From the NCBI RefSeq assembly GCF_932526225.1, contig NC_064036.1, forward strand, positions 17,506,953 to 17,570,952: a stretch of 64,000 nucleotides of DNA, in the 5' to 3' direction. Under the pieces are notes generated by a model. That model did no database searches. It saw only the letters and a program-made list of their open reading frames with translations, and was not told the origin of the DNA. The translations under genes were made by a program, and so were the position numbers. Of the stretch, positions 9,901 through 19,686 are shown one piece after another (position 1 is the stretch's first letter; each line of letters opens with the position of its first letter). The DNA is from Nematostella vectensis. Taxonomy: Eukaryota; Cnidaria; Anthozoa; Actiniaria; Edwardsiidae.

Positions 9901-11956
9901 CATGTCCATGTCGTTATGTCGGGCTTATGTAAAAATATCGAACCATTGACATCGAACCATTCACACAAGAAGATAAAAGTGCGCGCGCCCATGTTGTTAT
10001 GTCACTAGTGTGCACTAGGCATTAGTGTCATTTGGACATAACAAACTGCCAGATCGAAAACAAGGAAAATATACGATACAAAGTTGAGTCAAAAAAAAAA
10101 TTCATCATAAAAGCATCACACATTATTCTGAGAAAAGACATAAGAGGAGTCAGACGACTGAAAGGAAGGTTTCTGTCTTACGTTCGTGTCTTGGTGACGG
10201 TGGTCTTGTTGGAAGTCCCAATCTTGAAATGAGCCCTTCATATCTTACAGGACCTTTGATACGATAAAAAGTGTCAAATGTTAAAGTCTTTATCTTTTTT
10301 CAATTATTTTAATCCATTGTTCACAAATCAAATAAAGGTGCAGTAGTAGTTGGATAAATCAAACCCAGCCTTTCCCTTGTTATAAAATCAAATTCCACCC
10401 CCAAGCTTTAAGAACCTCTACTAGGTTCAGTGGTATAAAAGCGCATCCTAATGACCGATTTCGCCCGACCGAAACCGCCCTCCCATCGGTATTCGCTCAC
10501 CCGGTATTCACCCTCCGCCGTCCCGTCGGTATTCGCTCACCCGGTATTCACCCTCCGCCCTCCCATCGGCATTCGCTCGCCCGGTATTCACCCTTCGCCC
10601 TCTCATCGGTATTCGCTCGCCCGGTATTCACCCTCCGCCCTCCCATCGGCATTCGCTCGCCCGGTATTCACCCTTCGCCCTCTCATCGGTATTCGCTCGC
10701 CCGGTATTCACCCTCCGCCCTCCCATCGGCATTCGCTCGCCCGGTATTCACCCTTCGCCCTCTCATCGGTATTCGCTCGCCCGGTATTCACCCTTCCCCC
10801 GCCTATCGGTATTCGAACGCCCGGTATTCACCCTTCGCCCTCTCATCGGTATTCGCTCGCCCGGTATTCACCCTTCACCCTCCCATCGGTATTCGCTCGC
10901 CCGGTATTCACCCTTCGCCTTCTCATCGGTATTCGCTCGCCCGGTAGTCACCCTTCACCCTCCCATCGGTATTCGCTCGCCCGGTATTCAACCTTCGCCC
11001 TCTCATCGGTATTCGCTCGCCCGGTATTCATCCTCCACCCATCCATCGGTATTGGTTCGTCTTTTTTCAGGGTTTTAGTGATGCGGAATCCTCGAGAACA
11101 CCCCTCTTTTGATGACATCTTCTTTTTAATTATTTCCACTTTGTTTCACGTATTTATAAAAACCCACTCAGAATGCATGTTATCAGGTGAATACTTTTCT
11201 TTCCATTAAGGGATTTATCTCAGAGCTCTCCGCCCACACCCTGAGGTTGCCGAAATAGATTATTTCTAGCCTCCCTCTCACCCTCCCCTCCCCCATCGAC
11301 ACTGTAAGACCCAACCTACCCCCGGAAACGGACTTACATCAACCCTAGGGAGTACCCCGCAAAATGGCTGTGATATTCTTTTGCATGTTTATTGGCTACC
11401 AGCACTGATGTTGGAGAGAGTAAGGGGCCGTGCCGATAACATGATGAGTTCATCCTGGGAAGGCTTAGTTACGTATCATCATTTCAGAACCCGGCCTGGA
11501 TAACATTTGCACTCGGGATGAGCTCGAATAGAGTAGTTTTTAATCTACTAAAGAGGCAGTATCATGGTAAGAGCTCTCCGGCACAGAGACAATTAATCTC
11601 AGTCAAATTCTAACATTGACTTATGAGCCTTTGGTACATGTGGGAGACTTAGGAAATGAAATGACCACAAACTGTCAATAAACATAGGTTTCAATAAAAT
11701 ATTGCATATTATGTTTACAAGGCATTTACAGCTCAAAGTTCAACTGTTTGTAGACAATTAAAAGCCTACAATAAACACTGACTCAAGACATGCGCAGTAC
11801 ACTGACACTGCCCCTTTAAAAGTGTTTTCTAACCTCTACAAACTGATAATGAATGAATTCCTCACCCGCTTGTCCAGACGGTGTCTTTGGCAAGGCCGTT
11901 ATCCCAACAAACAACTTCGCGAAAAACAAGAAGAGAAACACGACGCCTCCTTTCAT
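6982..11956 (-). CDS. Small secreted ShKT-like cysteine-rich peptide, two exons
   Basis: Exon 1 runs 11956-11866 and exon 2 runs 7094-6982, both on the - strand. Exon 1 starts at ATG with a hydrophobic signal peptide (Phe/Leu/Val-rich, cleavage likely around residues 20-25) and ends in phase 1 at a GTGAGG donor. Exon 2 begins after a TTTAG acceptor with the two bases needed, and stops at TAG. The predicted precursor is 67 residues with six cysteines in the mature part. Their spacing is C-x7-C-x11-C-x4-C-x3-C-x2-C, ending one Lys before the stop. The last three (C-x3-C-x2-C with Thr and Gly) are typical of ShKT domains, which occur in sea anemone channel-blocking peptides and in many non-toxin secreted proteins. 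The third cysteine is shifted from usual ShKT spacing, and no Lys-Tyr dyad sits where the channel-blocking members have it, so toxicity is not implied. The 4.77-kb intron holds two tandem arrays. Expression and function are unknown. Confidence 0.62.
7048..9900. repeat. 47-bp tandem array derived from the exon 2 acceptor of the ShKT-like gene
   Basis: The first 'cataag' at 7065 and the last at 9885 are 2820 bp apart, exactly 60 periods of 47 bp, so there is no net indel in the whole array. The unit on + includes 'aagcataagggtctttat', 'cgacgcaagcagacact' and 'aaatgtacaaga'. The first copy overlaps the true exon 2 and its acceptor, so on the - strand every unit contains a polypyrimidine stretch, TACATTTAG and the first codons of exon 2. 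Variants are shared at a distance of 1128 bp (24 units): 'gacgcaggcag' at about 7503 and 8631, and 'cacttaatg' at 7610 and 8738. This shows a 24-unit block duplication. The far end decays after about 9895. Confidence 0.92.
9901..10470. other. Intron sequence between the two arrays
   Basis: This is part of the ShKT-like intron. It is AT-rich, and a 66-codon open frame at 10032-10232 has no recognisable features. Nothing else is seen. Confidence 0.4.
10471..11062. repeat. 40-bp minisatellite, about 14-15 copies
   Basis: The unit contains 'atcggtattcgctcgcccgg' and then 'tattcacccttcgccctctc'. Copies alternate between 'ctctcatcggt' and 'ctcccatcggc', giving a weak 80-bp higher-order period. Because 40 is not a multiple of 3 and no frame has a stop, a single open frame of 252 codons (10451-11209) runs through the array, cycling through the three frames. 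It lies in the ShKT-like intron. Confidence 0.85.
11063..11865. other. Distal part of the ShKT-like intron next to exon 1
   Basis: No gene is seen. The stretch at about 11420-11530 ('ccgtgccgataacatgatg', 'tcatcctgggaa', 'cactcgggatgagctcg') looks like a dispersed repeat fragment, but no second copy is present in the window. Confidence 0.3.
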
Positions 11957-13100
11957 TTTTCACTAGTCAAACGGTAAATGTAGAAACAGCGCCTCTACAC
12001 TTCTGTGTCTAGTAGTTTTGGGGTCGTTTTCAAAAAGTGAATACTTATCATTCGTTTCATAGCCACCTGACACACATCGTATCGTTGTTAATCATAAAAG
12101 TTGGTAAAGCTTGGTGGATAAATGTCAATATGATCCACCCACAAGATGGAGTTGTTAACTGTGAACAAAAATAGGCGTGACGGTGCTTTTGATAGCACTT
12201 TGTTTTAAGGATATTGAGGCAGCGAACCTATACGCCTTGACGGCTTAGCGTGTCTAAAGTTGAAATGGAGTCTATTTCCTAATCCCTTAATTTCAGCTCT
12301 TTTTCAGATGGAAGTAAATCCACAGACTCGACTAATCCCTTATTTTATTGTTCATTAAATTCTGGCGATAAAACGCAACCTAATAGCAATGTAATCGACA
12401 GCTTTATCAGAGTGGAAAGCCAAGAGATCTAAAAAGAGATAATCTTTACGTAAGTAACGATTTAATCCTTCCTCCAGCTTGTCTAGAGAAATCTTAAGAG
12501 ATTTTTTAATGGTGAAGCCTCGCCTCTGCTTTTCTCGGTGTTGCTTTGAACTGACAGTTCTTTAGTCTAAAATTTCAAAACCTCAAGCGTTTATGATGTC
12601 AACTGTAATCTGAACACTTTTTTATATGCACAATACCTTCAAGTTTGCGGATGCTGTTTCCATAGCCGTAGCATGCCATAAAAGACTTGGGGGCACAATA
12701 CAGAGACTTTTAGAAAATAAAGGTTGGATTTTTTTTTCTGGATCAGCTTTTTCCAGGTTTTTCCGATTTTATTAGCAGGGACTTTGGGGCTTTGGACAAA
12801 TTTAGCCTCTTTAATAAATAAAGCATCTTACACGTTGGGCAGTGGAGAATATTATCACCGAAATATTCTAAGAACTGTTAAAAAAAATCTCCCGAATTTG
12901 TAAGCGTCCCATGCCTTGAAAGTGCCTTGACACTAATATAATCGCCAGTGATGCCACAGATTACATTGGAAGCCTGGAGACTCTAATTGCATGAATTCAC
13001 GATCGAAGCAGGCGCAGTCTCCCGCCCACATCTCGACCGCCGACAAGCACGATCGTCAAATATAACATTTTTTTCCATATGACATTTATGACTATTCCAT
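11957..13100. other. Intergenic, upstream of the ShKT-like gene
   Basis: The first few hundred bases should include the - strand promoter and 5' UTR of the peptide gene, but no convincing TATA element was picked out. The remainder is unique AT-rich DNA without coding signal. Confidence 0.35.
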
Positions 13101-13447
13101 GGTTCCAGAGCCTCGAACGTTTCTCGATTTCGTGGGCAGCGAGCTTGCGAAGTCTCAAGCCCGCTGGCCACTAACGAGAGAGTCGTTCGAGGCTCTGAAA
13201 CCAGGGTATCATGACTACCCCCTCCCAAGCAAATTGGTTTCCAGCTCGTTTCTGTGAGCCCGCAGTTTTGGTGGGTTGTTTTATATCTTAGAATAAAGGT
13301 CACAGTACTTCTTTTCAACTGTTCAGAGGCATCAAGTAATTCGGAATCCCCCAACTGCTCAAACGTTAGAATTACCGCTTATTCTGAATAAATACACATC
13401 ACAAGACAATGAGAGTCTATTGTGACCTTTATTTTAGGATCTAAGAC
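13101..13447. mobile_element. Nested inverted-repeat elements
   Basis: The arm 'ggttccagagcctcgaacg' (13101-13119) pairs with 'cgttcgaggctctgaaacc' (about 13184-13202), 18 of 19 positions, around a core of about 65 bp. A second imperfect pair, 'atcttagaataaaggtcaca' (13285-13304) and 'tgtgacctttattttagg' with 'atctaaga' (about 13420-13446), lies just to the right. These are two MITE-like units or one longer composite. A 123-codon open frame on the - strand across them is a by-product. Confidence 0.5.
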
Positions 13448-13534
13448 AATTTTAGGACAATTACAGGAGGTGATCAATCGTGAAAATATTAGAGCTAGTT
13501 ACTGGGATTGACTGGAGACTGACTGAGAGGTTGG

Positions 13535-13845
13535 CAGGCCCATACCTAGGGGGGGGGGGGGGTGCAGGGGGTGCGAACGCACACCCCCCCACAACGGCCG
13601 AAGGTCCACTTTCGGTTCTCAATAGAAATGCTTTTTGTAGACAAAACTATAAGCTGGATCACTCCGGTATGTAGTCAAATCCGACAATAAACCTCCCGTG
13701 GAGATACTGCAAAGGCATAAAAAATATTTTTTTTTCGCGAGTGGTCAGAGAACTCCCTCCACCCACACCCCCCGGAAACATTAGGTCCACTTTTTCGAAA
13801 TTCGCACCCCCCCCCCCCCAGAAAAATCCTGGGTACGGGCATGCG
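13535..13845. mobile_element. G-tract-ended MITE with related copy at 15524-15605
   Basis: The left end is 'cccatacctagg' plus a G run with 'gtgcgaacgcacacc'. The right end is a C run plus 'agaaaaatcctgggtacggg', giving roughly inverted termini. The right half ('cagagaactccctcc', 'ttaggtccactttttcgaa', 'attcgcacccccc') is the reverse complement of 15524-15605. The two copies are therefore dispersed members of one family in opposite orientation. Confidence 0.55.
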
Positions 13846-14300
13846 TTGTAAGCCTGTGCGCGCTCTAAGATAGTGACGGATAAGCGATGAGCTTATGCGA
13901 TGGCCCATATTGAGCGAAAATAATACGCGGCAAAAATAATACAGGCAGCAAAAAACGACAGGAATACGAAGCATAGAGTGAAGTGAATGGCGTGTACCTG
14001 GCGGGCTGATTAATGTAGATACACAAACACAGAAACAAAACAATAATGTGAGAGATTTCATAAGAGCTCTTAGGAATAAATGTGCCACCACACTAATTCT
14101 AAACCGCGACTTATCATCGTCAGGGAGCAAGATCGACGGCTAGTCAGACGCGGTTATGAAGGTAAACACTGACGGGGGCCGAGGGTAGGAGACACGTGGA
14201 TTAGGGCGGAATAGGAAAAGGCTGAAGGGGAAACGAGAGATACAGATACCGCGTATGAGGTGTATTTCAAACTGTAGTGATCGATCTAAACAGCTTGCTC
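13846..14300. other. Intergenic, no feature recognised
   Basis: A 151-codon open frame on the - strand crosses this stretch and the repeat beside it. It has a hydrophobic patch but no recognisable motif, and part of it lies in the MITE, so it is not called as a gene. Confidence 0.3.
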
Positions 14301-14309
14301 CTATACGTG

Positions 14310-15110
14310 TTAGGTTGTGGGTTGAATGTGTGTATGGTGGGGAAGGGGATGGAAGGGCTGTATGTAAGGTTTTTGTAGAGGGGGGGCTTCTGGCTATAGA
14401 TTAATAGTGTCTGGTGTAGAAATGTGGCTGATTGGTGTGTTGATGATGATGGGTGATGGAGTCGTAGAATGCTGTGGTGTGTATGTAGTTTGGCTGTGTG
14501 TAGAGGGGTAGATGTCTGTGTGGTGGGAGGAGGGGAGGTTGGGTTGTATGTAGGGTGTGGTGTTGGGGGTGCTGCTGGTTGTTGTAGGATGAGTAGTGTT
14601 GTGGCCATGGGGGGAGGGGGAAAAGGGTGTGTGGTTTGTGGTGTTGGTAGGGGTGTGGCTTGGGTAGGGTGTGTTAGGTAGGTATATTTTAGGTGAGAAT
14701 GTAGGCAAGTGTAAGGGGGGGAGGTAGTGTATGTGTCGGAGTGTTGGGGGCTTAAGTGGGTGTTGGTGTTGTAGTGGGACTTAAAATAATAGTGATGGGT
14801 TGTATGAGGGCGTGGTATGGGTAAAGTGGGTATGGGGCTGTTTGTGGGGTGAGGGATGAGGGGGTGCTTGTTGTGGGGTGAGTGGATGGTTGGGTGTAGG
14901 TGGTGTGAGTAGGGGGAATACTTGGGTGGTTAGCTAGGTATGAGGGGGGAGAAAGGGGATTGTGACATGTATAGAGCTGGGTGGTAGTGGATAGGTATGT
15001 TGCGTGGTAAGGATAAAATGAGATTTAATGTGTTAGATGGGCGTGGGTATGTATGGTGAATGGAAACGGGGTGGAGAAAGAAGTGGTGTATGGGGGATAT
15101 GGGGTAGGCC
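14310..15110. repeat. 800-bp strongly C-poor, G/T-rich low-complexity tract
   Basis: The + strand is almost devoid of C over roughly 800 bp, made of GTG, GGG, TGT and GTAG words without a fixed period ('gtgtggtgggaggagggg', 'ggttgggttgtatgtaggg'). The boundaries are sharp: normal composition returns at about 15110 with 'ggcctcgggatcac'. The antisense frames are open and give Pro/Thr/Ser/His-rich text, which follows from composition. Many G runs could form G-quadruplexes on the + strand. Confidence 0.7.
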
Positions 15111-15523
15111 TCGGGATCACTTAATGTGATACAAAACTTTCCCAGTATGGTAATCAGTAGGGCCGATGATGAGACAGAGCTTGTTCACGAGAGCTTTTTT
15201 TCTTTTATTGTTAATTAATTCGGGATATTGTCACCGTCGTTTTTATTTAAGATACCCTGCTAGCAGAGCTTTCTTCTTGTTTTGTTTTCTATCAGTCCAC
15301 TTACAGTGTCGCGTCTCGTTTGTGTCACAGAACACAGAAGAAGGCGTTTTGATAGCAGGGTATGTTAGAGCTAGCCGCTTACAAAAATGGTCGCAAGGAG
15401 AGGTACTTAACTCTATTCTTTGTTATATAATATGTTACTTGTAGCCCCTGGGGAAAAAACAATGCTGCTTGTTGACTCCTGTGCAGCCGACCTTTGTGTC
15501 AATCTCTAATATTCCAGAGAGCC
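15111..15523. mobile_element. Possible inverted-repeat element (weak)
   Basis: 'gataccctgctagcagagc' at about 15251 and 'gatagcagggtatgttag' at about 15350 are inverted with each other, with further partial pairing of 'ctttcttct' and 'agaagaagg'. This could be a MITE of about 120 bp or a chance hairpin. Nothing else is seen. Confidence 0.3.
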
Positions 15524-15605
15524 CAGGATTTTTCTTGGGGGGAGGGGGGGTGCGAAATCCGAAAAAATGGACCTAATTTTTACCGGGAGGGGGAAGTTCT
15601 CTGAA
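15524..15605. repeat. Dispersed G-tract repeat copy (partner of 13535-13845)
   Basis: It reads 'cccaggatttttcttgggg', a G run, 'tgcgaaatccgaaaaaatgg' and 'acctaa', then 'gggaagttctctga'. It matches the reverse complement of the right half of the element at 13535-13845. Confidence 0.6.
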
Positions 15606-17108
15606 AAAAATCTGTCCAACACTTGATCAAGTGTAATCAAATCAATCAAAGTTTCTTTTGATCATCAAAAATCTTCTACTGTTTTGTTTGAGTGCAACTA
15701 TACATCAGAAACACCCCTATCATGGCAAGGTCGACGATCCTGTCGATATTTTAATCTTCGTTTTAATTAAGATTTCAAATCTTCTAACATTGTTGCTTAT
15801 GCGGCTTATCAAAGGAGTGCAAAGTCCCCTCCCCCATCCCCCTCGTGTTCTTTTTTTGCTCCGAGTCAGGACAACCTGGGATACCTGTGGTTGTCTAATA
15901 TCCGATATACGCGACTGACTTTTTAATTTTAATGTATTCAAATATAGGGATTAGCTGTTAGCATATATAACGGCGGCCATGACGTTAGGCAACGTGTTCC
16001 ATTCCCACTCGAAGCGTTACCCTAATGCTGTCCGTTAGCCCTTCTGCTCGAGGATTGTATGACAGAATTATGTCTTCCATCAACACCTTATGGTAAGTGC
16101 CATCGAGGTTCTTTTTAGACTGTCGATTTGTTTGCAAGGTAAATACATTATCGAGACGGATGTTCATGAAAGAGACACACGGTAAAATAGTTGTCGTACA
16201 TAGGAAAAATATATCTTATGAGTTGACATAGATGGCATGTACTTTTGAGTTAGAAAAATTCCTGATATTTTTTTAAAAAACTTATTCCTGTAATTTTATA
16301 GCCCATCACAACAGACGTTTACTTGCGCCCGCGATCATAGGTCCGTAAGAACCCTAGAGATCGGATAGCAGGCTAGAATTATACGCGATATGTGAAAAAA
16401 AGTGTCGTTCGAAGTAGTAATTTATGATGCGGTCGTGAATAGAAATCGGCACAATATCTTCCCTCCCTTGTAATAGCATATTAATTCCTTGCTCTGTTCT
16501 TTCTTACTTGCATGGATCGCGAGGGGGGGGAGGGGGGCTAATGTTTGACAACACTTTAGAAGTGTGTACGTGGACATGACTGAAAAACATGACGTGACGC
16601 TTCAAATAAGGCCATTTCACATCGAATAAGGCGGAGAATTTCTCTGAGTACTTAGTAACTTATAGCAAACAAAATATCAAGTGCGACTTTTTTTAAATTG
16701 ATGCGACTTTTTGTAAAGTGTAATTGAAATTTGAGCTTTTCGTCCCTGAACTGATACACAAGGCAATGATGGTCAAGGAAAAAATATCAAGCCAAAATCT
16801 AGTTATGCGCACTACGGCCTCTCGTTATTTGTGTTTTGAAAATCAGTCCGTAATACAATGAACCTATAGCCATTGTAAGAAATTGTGTCTTTTCTATCTG
16901 GAATTGCGCGTTTTCCAGGTTTTTCCGTCATGTTGTGTACGTGTTTTACGTACGTGTAAATTGTAATGACAAAATTTCAAGAAAAGTTGGCGAGACTCGA
17001 CCATCCCTACCGGAGGCAATCTTGTCTCCCTTTAATGAAGATTAAAAACTGACCAGCACTGTACAATAGTATCACTACGTAATTACACCATTTATCTTCT
17101 AACAACAA
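15606..17108. other. Intergenic, no gene recognised
   Basis: AT-rich sequence with a few short open frames and no coding pattern. A G run occurs at about 16524-16540. Confidence 0.4.
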
Positions 17109-17296
17109 TGACGAATCCATCCTCGGGGACCCAGGGCGTCGCGGAGATCGCGCACACTGGGAGCGCGCGAGAAAGAAAGAGGAGTGAAAGACGTCTTTCC
17201 CTCCTCTAGGCTTTCCAGCCGTGGTGGTTTCGGTGCGCCCGCGATCATTTCTCGCGCGCTCCCTGTGTGCCCTGGGTCCCCGAGGATGTGACGAAT
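17109..17296. mobile_element. hAT-like MITE with 8-bp target duplication
   Basis: The flanking octamer 'tgacgaat' is repeated at 17109-17116 and 17289-17296. The inverted termini 'catcctcggggacccagggc' (from 17118) and 'gccctgggtccccgaggatg' (to 17288) are perfect over 20 bp. The inner arms, 'gagcgcgcgagaaa' and 'tttctcgcgcgctc', also pair. The 172-bp element has no coding capacity. An 8-bp duplication is the hallmark of hAT transposases (established knowledge). It ends about 50 bp upstream of the ATG of the fucosyltransferase-like gene, so it lies in or next to that gene's promoter or 5' UTR. Confidence 0.8.
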
Positions 17297-17345
17297 TTAA
17301 ACGTTGTTATTGAGTCTCTGGTGTTTGCATCTCAGTCTACTCAGA

Positions 17346-19048
17346 ATGTTGGCTTGGTTGGCTCAAAAGAAGTTTGTCATTGGCATGCTACTGCTGACCT
17401 TTGGGATTTACATTTATCACTTCCAGCCACAAATGTTTGATTATTTTGGTAAGTAATGTTGAAGTATTATAAGAACGCGTATTTCTTTCCATCCCTCTTG
17501 TGCACCACACCAGAAGCAAAAAAAAAAAAAATGACGCAGAAACACAAATGATTGTTGACTGGATGCTTATTCTGGAATCAAACTAAGTTCTTTAAAATCC
17601 GATGTTCTGAATATTCGGAATTTCATTAAAATCATTTTTTGTGAGCTATCGGATCAGCGAGTATAGACCTTACTTCAATATAACAGTACCTTTAAAAAGG
17701 CTTTTTAATTACTAGAAACTCTTGTTGACTTTACGGAAGTGCACTTATGAATAAAAAAAAGAGTCTGACATAGCTGGCAAAGGAAATGTTAAATTTTAAT
17801 GGATATTTGGGATTGATGCAACCATAACATTATTTAGCTGCAAGTAACTGTGAGTTACCTCCAATCGCAGACTAACAGGACTAACAACTAATTGTATTCC
17901 CAGACACCAGCCCAAACAACGCGGACAGCTTATTCCTTACTCAGAAGAGCTACAAATGCGACAAGAAATGGAACCAATGGTACAAGGACTTTCACGCAAA
18001 ATCCCTCGCGTCAAACGACAAGAATCGCAAGTTCCTAGTATATCATTGTCTAGGGCACAAAGGGGGATGCGGTGGCTATGGCAACAGAATGGCAGGCTTG
18101 GTGTCCACCTTTTACCTGGCAATACTGCTCAACAGAACATTCCTCATTCATTGGGGCGGCCCAGAACTCCTGGACTCGTTACTGGAACCGAACATGATAG
18201 ACTGGCGTTACGATAAGAGGAAGATTAATGGTGTTCCTGAGAGGACGTCCTACTGGGGCATTGAGCGCATCGAGGGTTATGATAGGTATCAGCTCTTTAG
18301 GCTAGAGTCGGGTTTTCATCACTGGGTTCAGCATGTTAACTTTATACAGTACTTTGATCTCAATGTGGAGCACGTCGAGACGCTATGGTACTACGCCTAT
18401 CAGCTATGGGATAACCCCACCTTGAGAAAGCAGGCAATGGATTATGGGATACCTCTTCGGAGAAATGATTACCCATACGGGCTTGCGGGCTGCGCTATGA
18501 ACTTTTTATTTAAGAAATCTAAAGCGCTTAGAAGGGATTTTGCTAAGGTGAAGAGTTCGATAAAAATTAATAGGCCAATGATTGGGATTCACATACGAAC
18601 AAGTGATCACCATTTTGGAAGTGATAATCCGAACAGTTACCGCACACGTGATCCACTAAGAGTCTTCGAGTGCGCTAAACGCGTTGAAAGCGCTCTAAAA
18701 CGTAAAAATGCGCAGTTGAAAAACGTTCAATTTACGTGGTTTCTAGCTGCTGATGACAAAAAGCTCAAGGATCAGGCGTTAAGACTTTTTCCCAATAAAG
18801 TGGTCACACTCCGCTTGACTCCTATGCATTTGGATCTTATTGAGAAGAATTACCAACAGGCTTTACACGATCTGCTGCTAGACAAGCTTATGTTGCTAGA
18901 ATGCGACTTTTTGATAGGGACAACCTCTAGTACGTTCACTAATATAGCGTTAGGCACAAGGCAGTTTCCTAGCAAAAGTTTTGTGTACGGAGAGAGATGT
19001 GAACTTGATGAAAAAGCAGTCGCCCTCTCTCCCCCTCCCACTGACTAG
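17346..19048 (+). CDS. Type II membrane fucosyltransferase-like protein, two exons
   Basis: Exon 1 is 17346-17448 (phase 1, GTAAGT donor) and exon 2 is 17904-19048 (CAG acceptor). Together they give 1248 nt and 415 aa. A short cytoplasmic N-terminus is followed by a hydrophobic anchor at residues 10-26 (FVIGMLLLTFGIYIY), the layout of a Golgi glycosyltransferase. Residues 79-97 contain YHCLGHKGGCGGYGNRM, the Gly-rich GGxGNR block. Residues 260-269 contain IGIHIRTSD, matching the HxR motif of GDP-fucose-dependent enzymes of the alpha-1,2/alpha-1,6/O-fucosyltransferase GT-B superfamily. The C-terminal part has DFLIGTTSSTFTNIA, another family-like block where Ser/Thr line the donor site. Function inferred: transfer of fucose to a glycan or protein in the secretory pathway. 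The acceptor and subfamily cannot be told from the sequence. Alternative: a divergent family specific to invertebrates. Confidence 0.75.
17449..17903 (+). other. Intron of the fucosyltransferase-like gene
   Basis: AT-rich with an A run at about 17518-17530 and GT-AG borders. No internal feature is seen. Confidence 0.6.
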
Positions 19049-19304
19049 ATAAAAGGATACACACTATATGTAACTCCGAATTTAGATTCAATTGTGTCTT
19101 TGGGCTCCTTGTTTAAATACATACATGTGTCTAATTGGGGTATTTGGACCGTGCCAGCATGCAAATATATCATGACCAGCCTACTGACTAGATGGGTCAA
19201 ATCAAAGAAAAGCTGAACTGTTGAATAACTTGTTCTTATATGGATCTGAACTTCATGGAATCTTTAATACAAATTTACACTTTTTTAAAAATGAATTGTT
19301 AAAC

Positions 19305-19310
19305 AATAAA
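19305..19310 (+). terminator. Poly(A) signal AATAAA of the fucosyltransferase-like gene
   Basis: A canonical hexamer 257 bp after the stop codon on the same strand. A - strand hexamer for the converging carrier gene (TTTATT read on +, 19379-19384) lies just downstream. The two transcripts may therefore overlap tail to tail or nearly so. Confidence 0.5.
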
Positions 19311-19539
19311 ACGAAAAAATAATTATATTACTAAGATTGGTTTTCACTTGCCTGTACCTAGTCCCATGGCTAATCCTTTTTATTTAAAAATTTAATAATC
19401 AGAAAATGCAAAGACAGTTGGTTGCATGAACCAATGAACCACTGCAATACTATTAAAAAACCCAGTGTATCAATGTCACAGGCGCAAGAAGGAGGCAGAA
19501 CAAGGCTGGTGGAGAGAAAGGGGTAGGGGTTGGGAGAAA

Positions 19540-19605
19540 AGAGCAAGATGTCTTTTCCTTCCTTTCTCTTCTCTCCCGTCCCCCCCCCCCCCCCCCCCCC
19601 CCGCT
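19540..19605. repeat. Pyrimidine-rich simple sequence with a C homopolymer run
   Basis: 'cttttccttcctttctcttc' is followed by more than 20 consecutive C. It lies in the likely 3' UTR or flank of the carrier gene. The open frames here on both strands come from the low complexity. Confidence 0.7.
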
Positions 19606-19686
19606 GCTTCTTTCTCGCGTCATGTTATGCTGACCTCTACGGTGCATGAGGATGATACAGTATGAGAAAGAAGTTCATCTGCTAAC

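Noticed and set aside
10451-11209. 252-codon open frame
   Set aside because: It follows from a stop-free 40-bp repeat cycling through three frames. There is no domain, and it lies in the intron of a gene on the other strand.
12983-13354. 123-codon - strand open frame
   Set aside because: It runs through inverted-repeat MITE sequence and has no recognisable protein feature.
13675-14130. 151-codon - strand open frame
   Set aside because: Part lies in a G-tract MITE. It has no motif and no splice-consistent partner.
14267-14708. Two - strand Pro/Thr/Ser/His-rich open frames
   Set aside because: They result from a C-poor G/T tract. The composition alone removes stops on the - strand.
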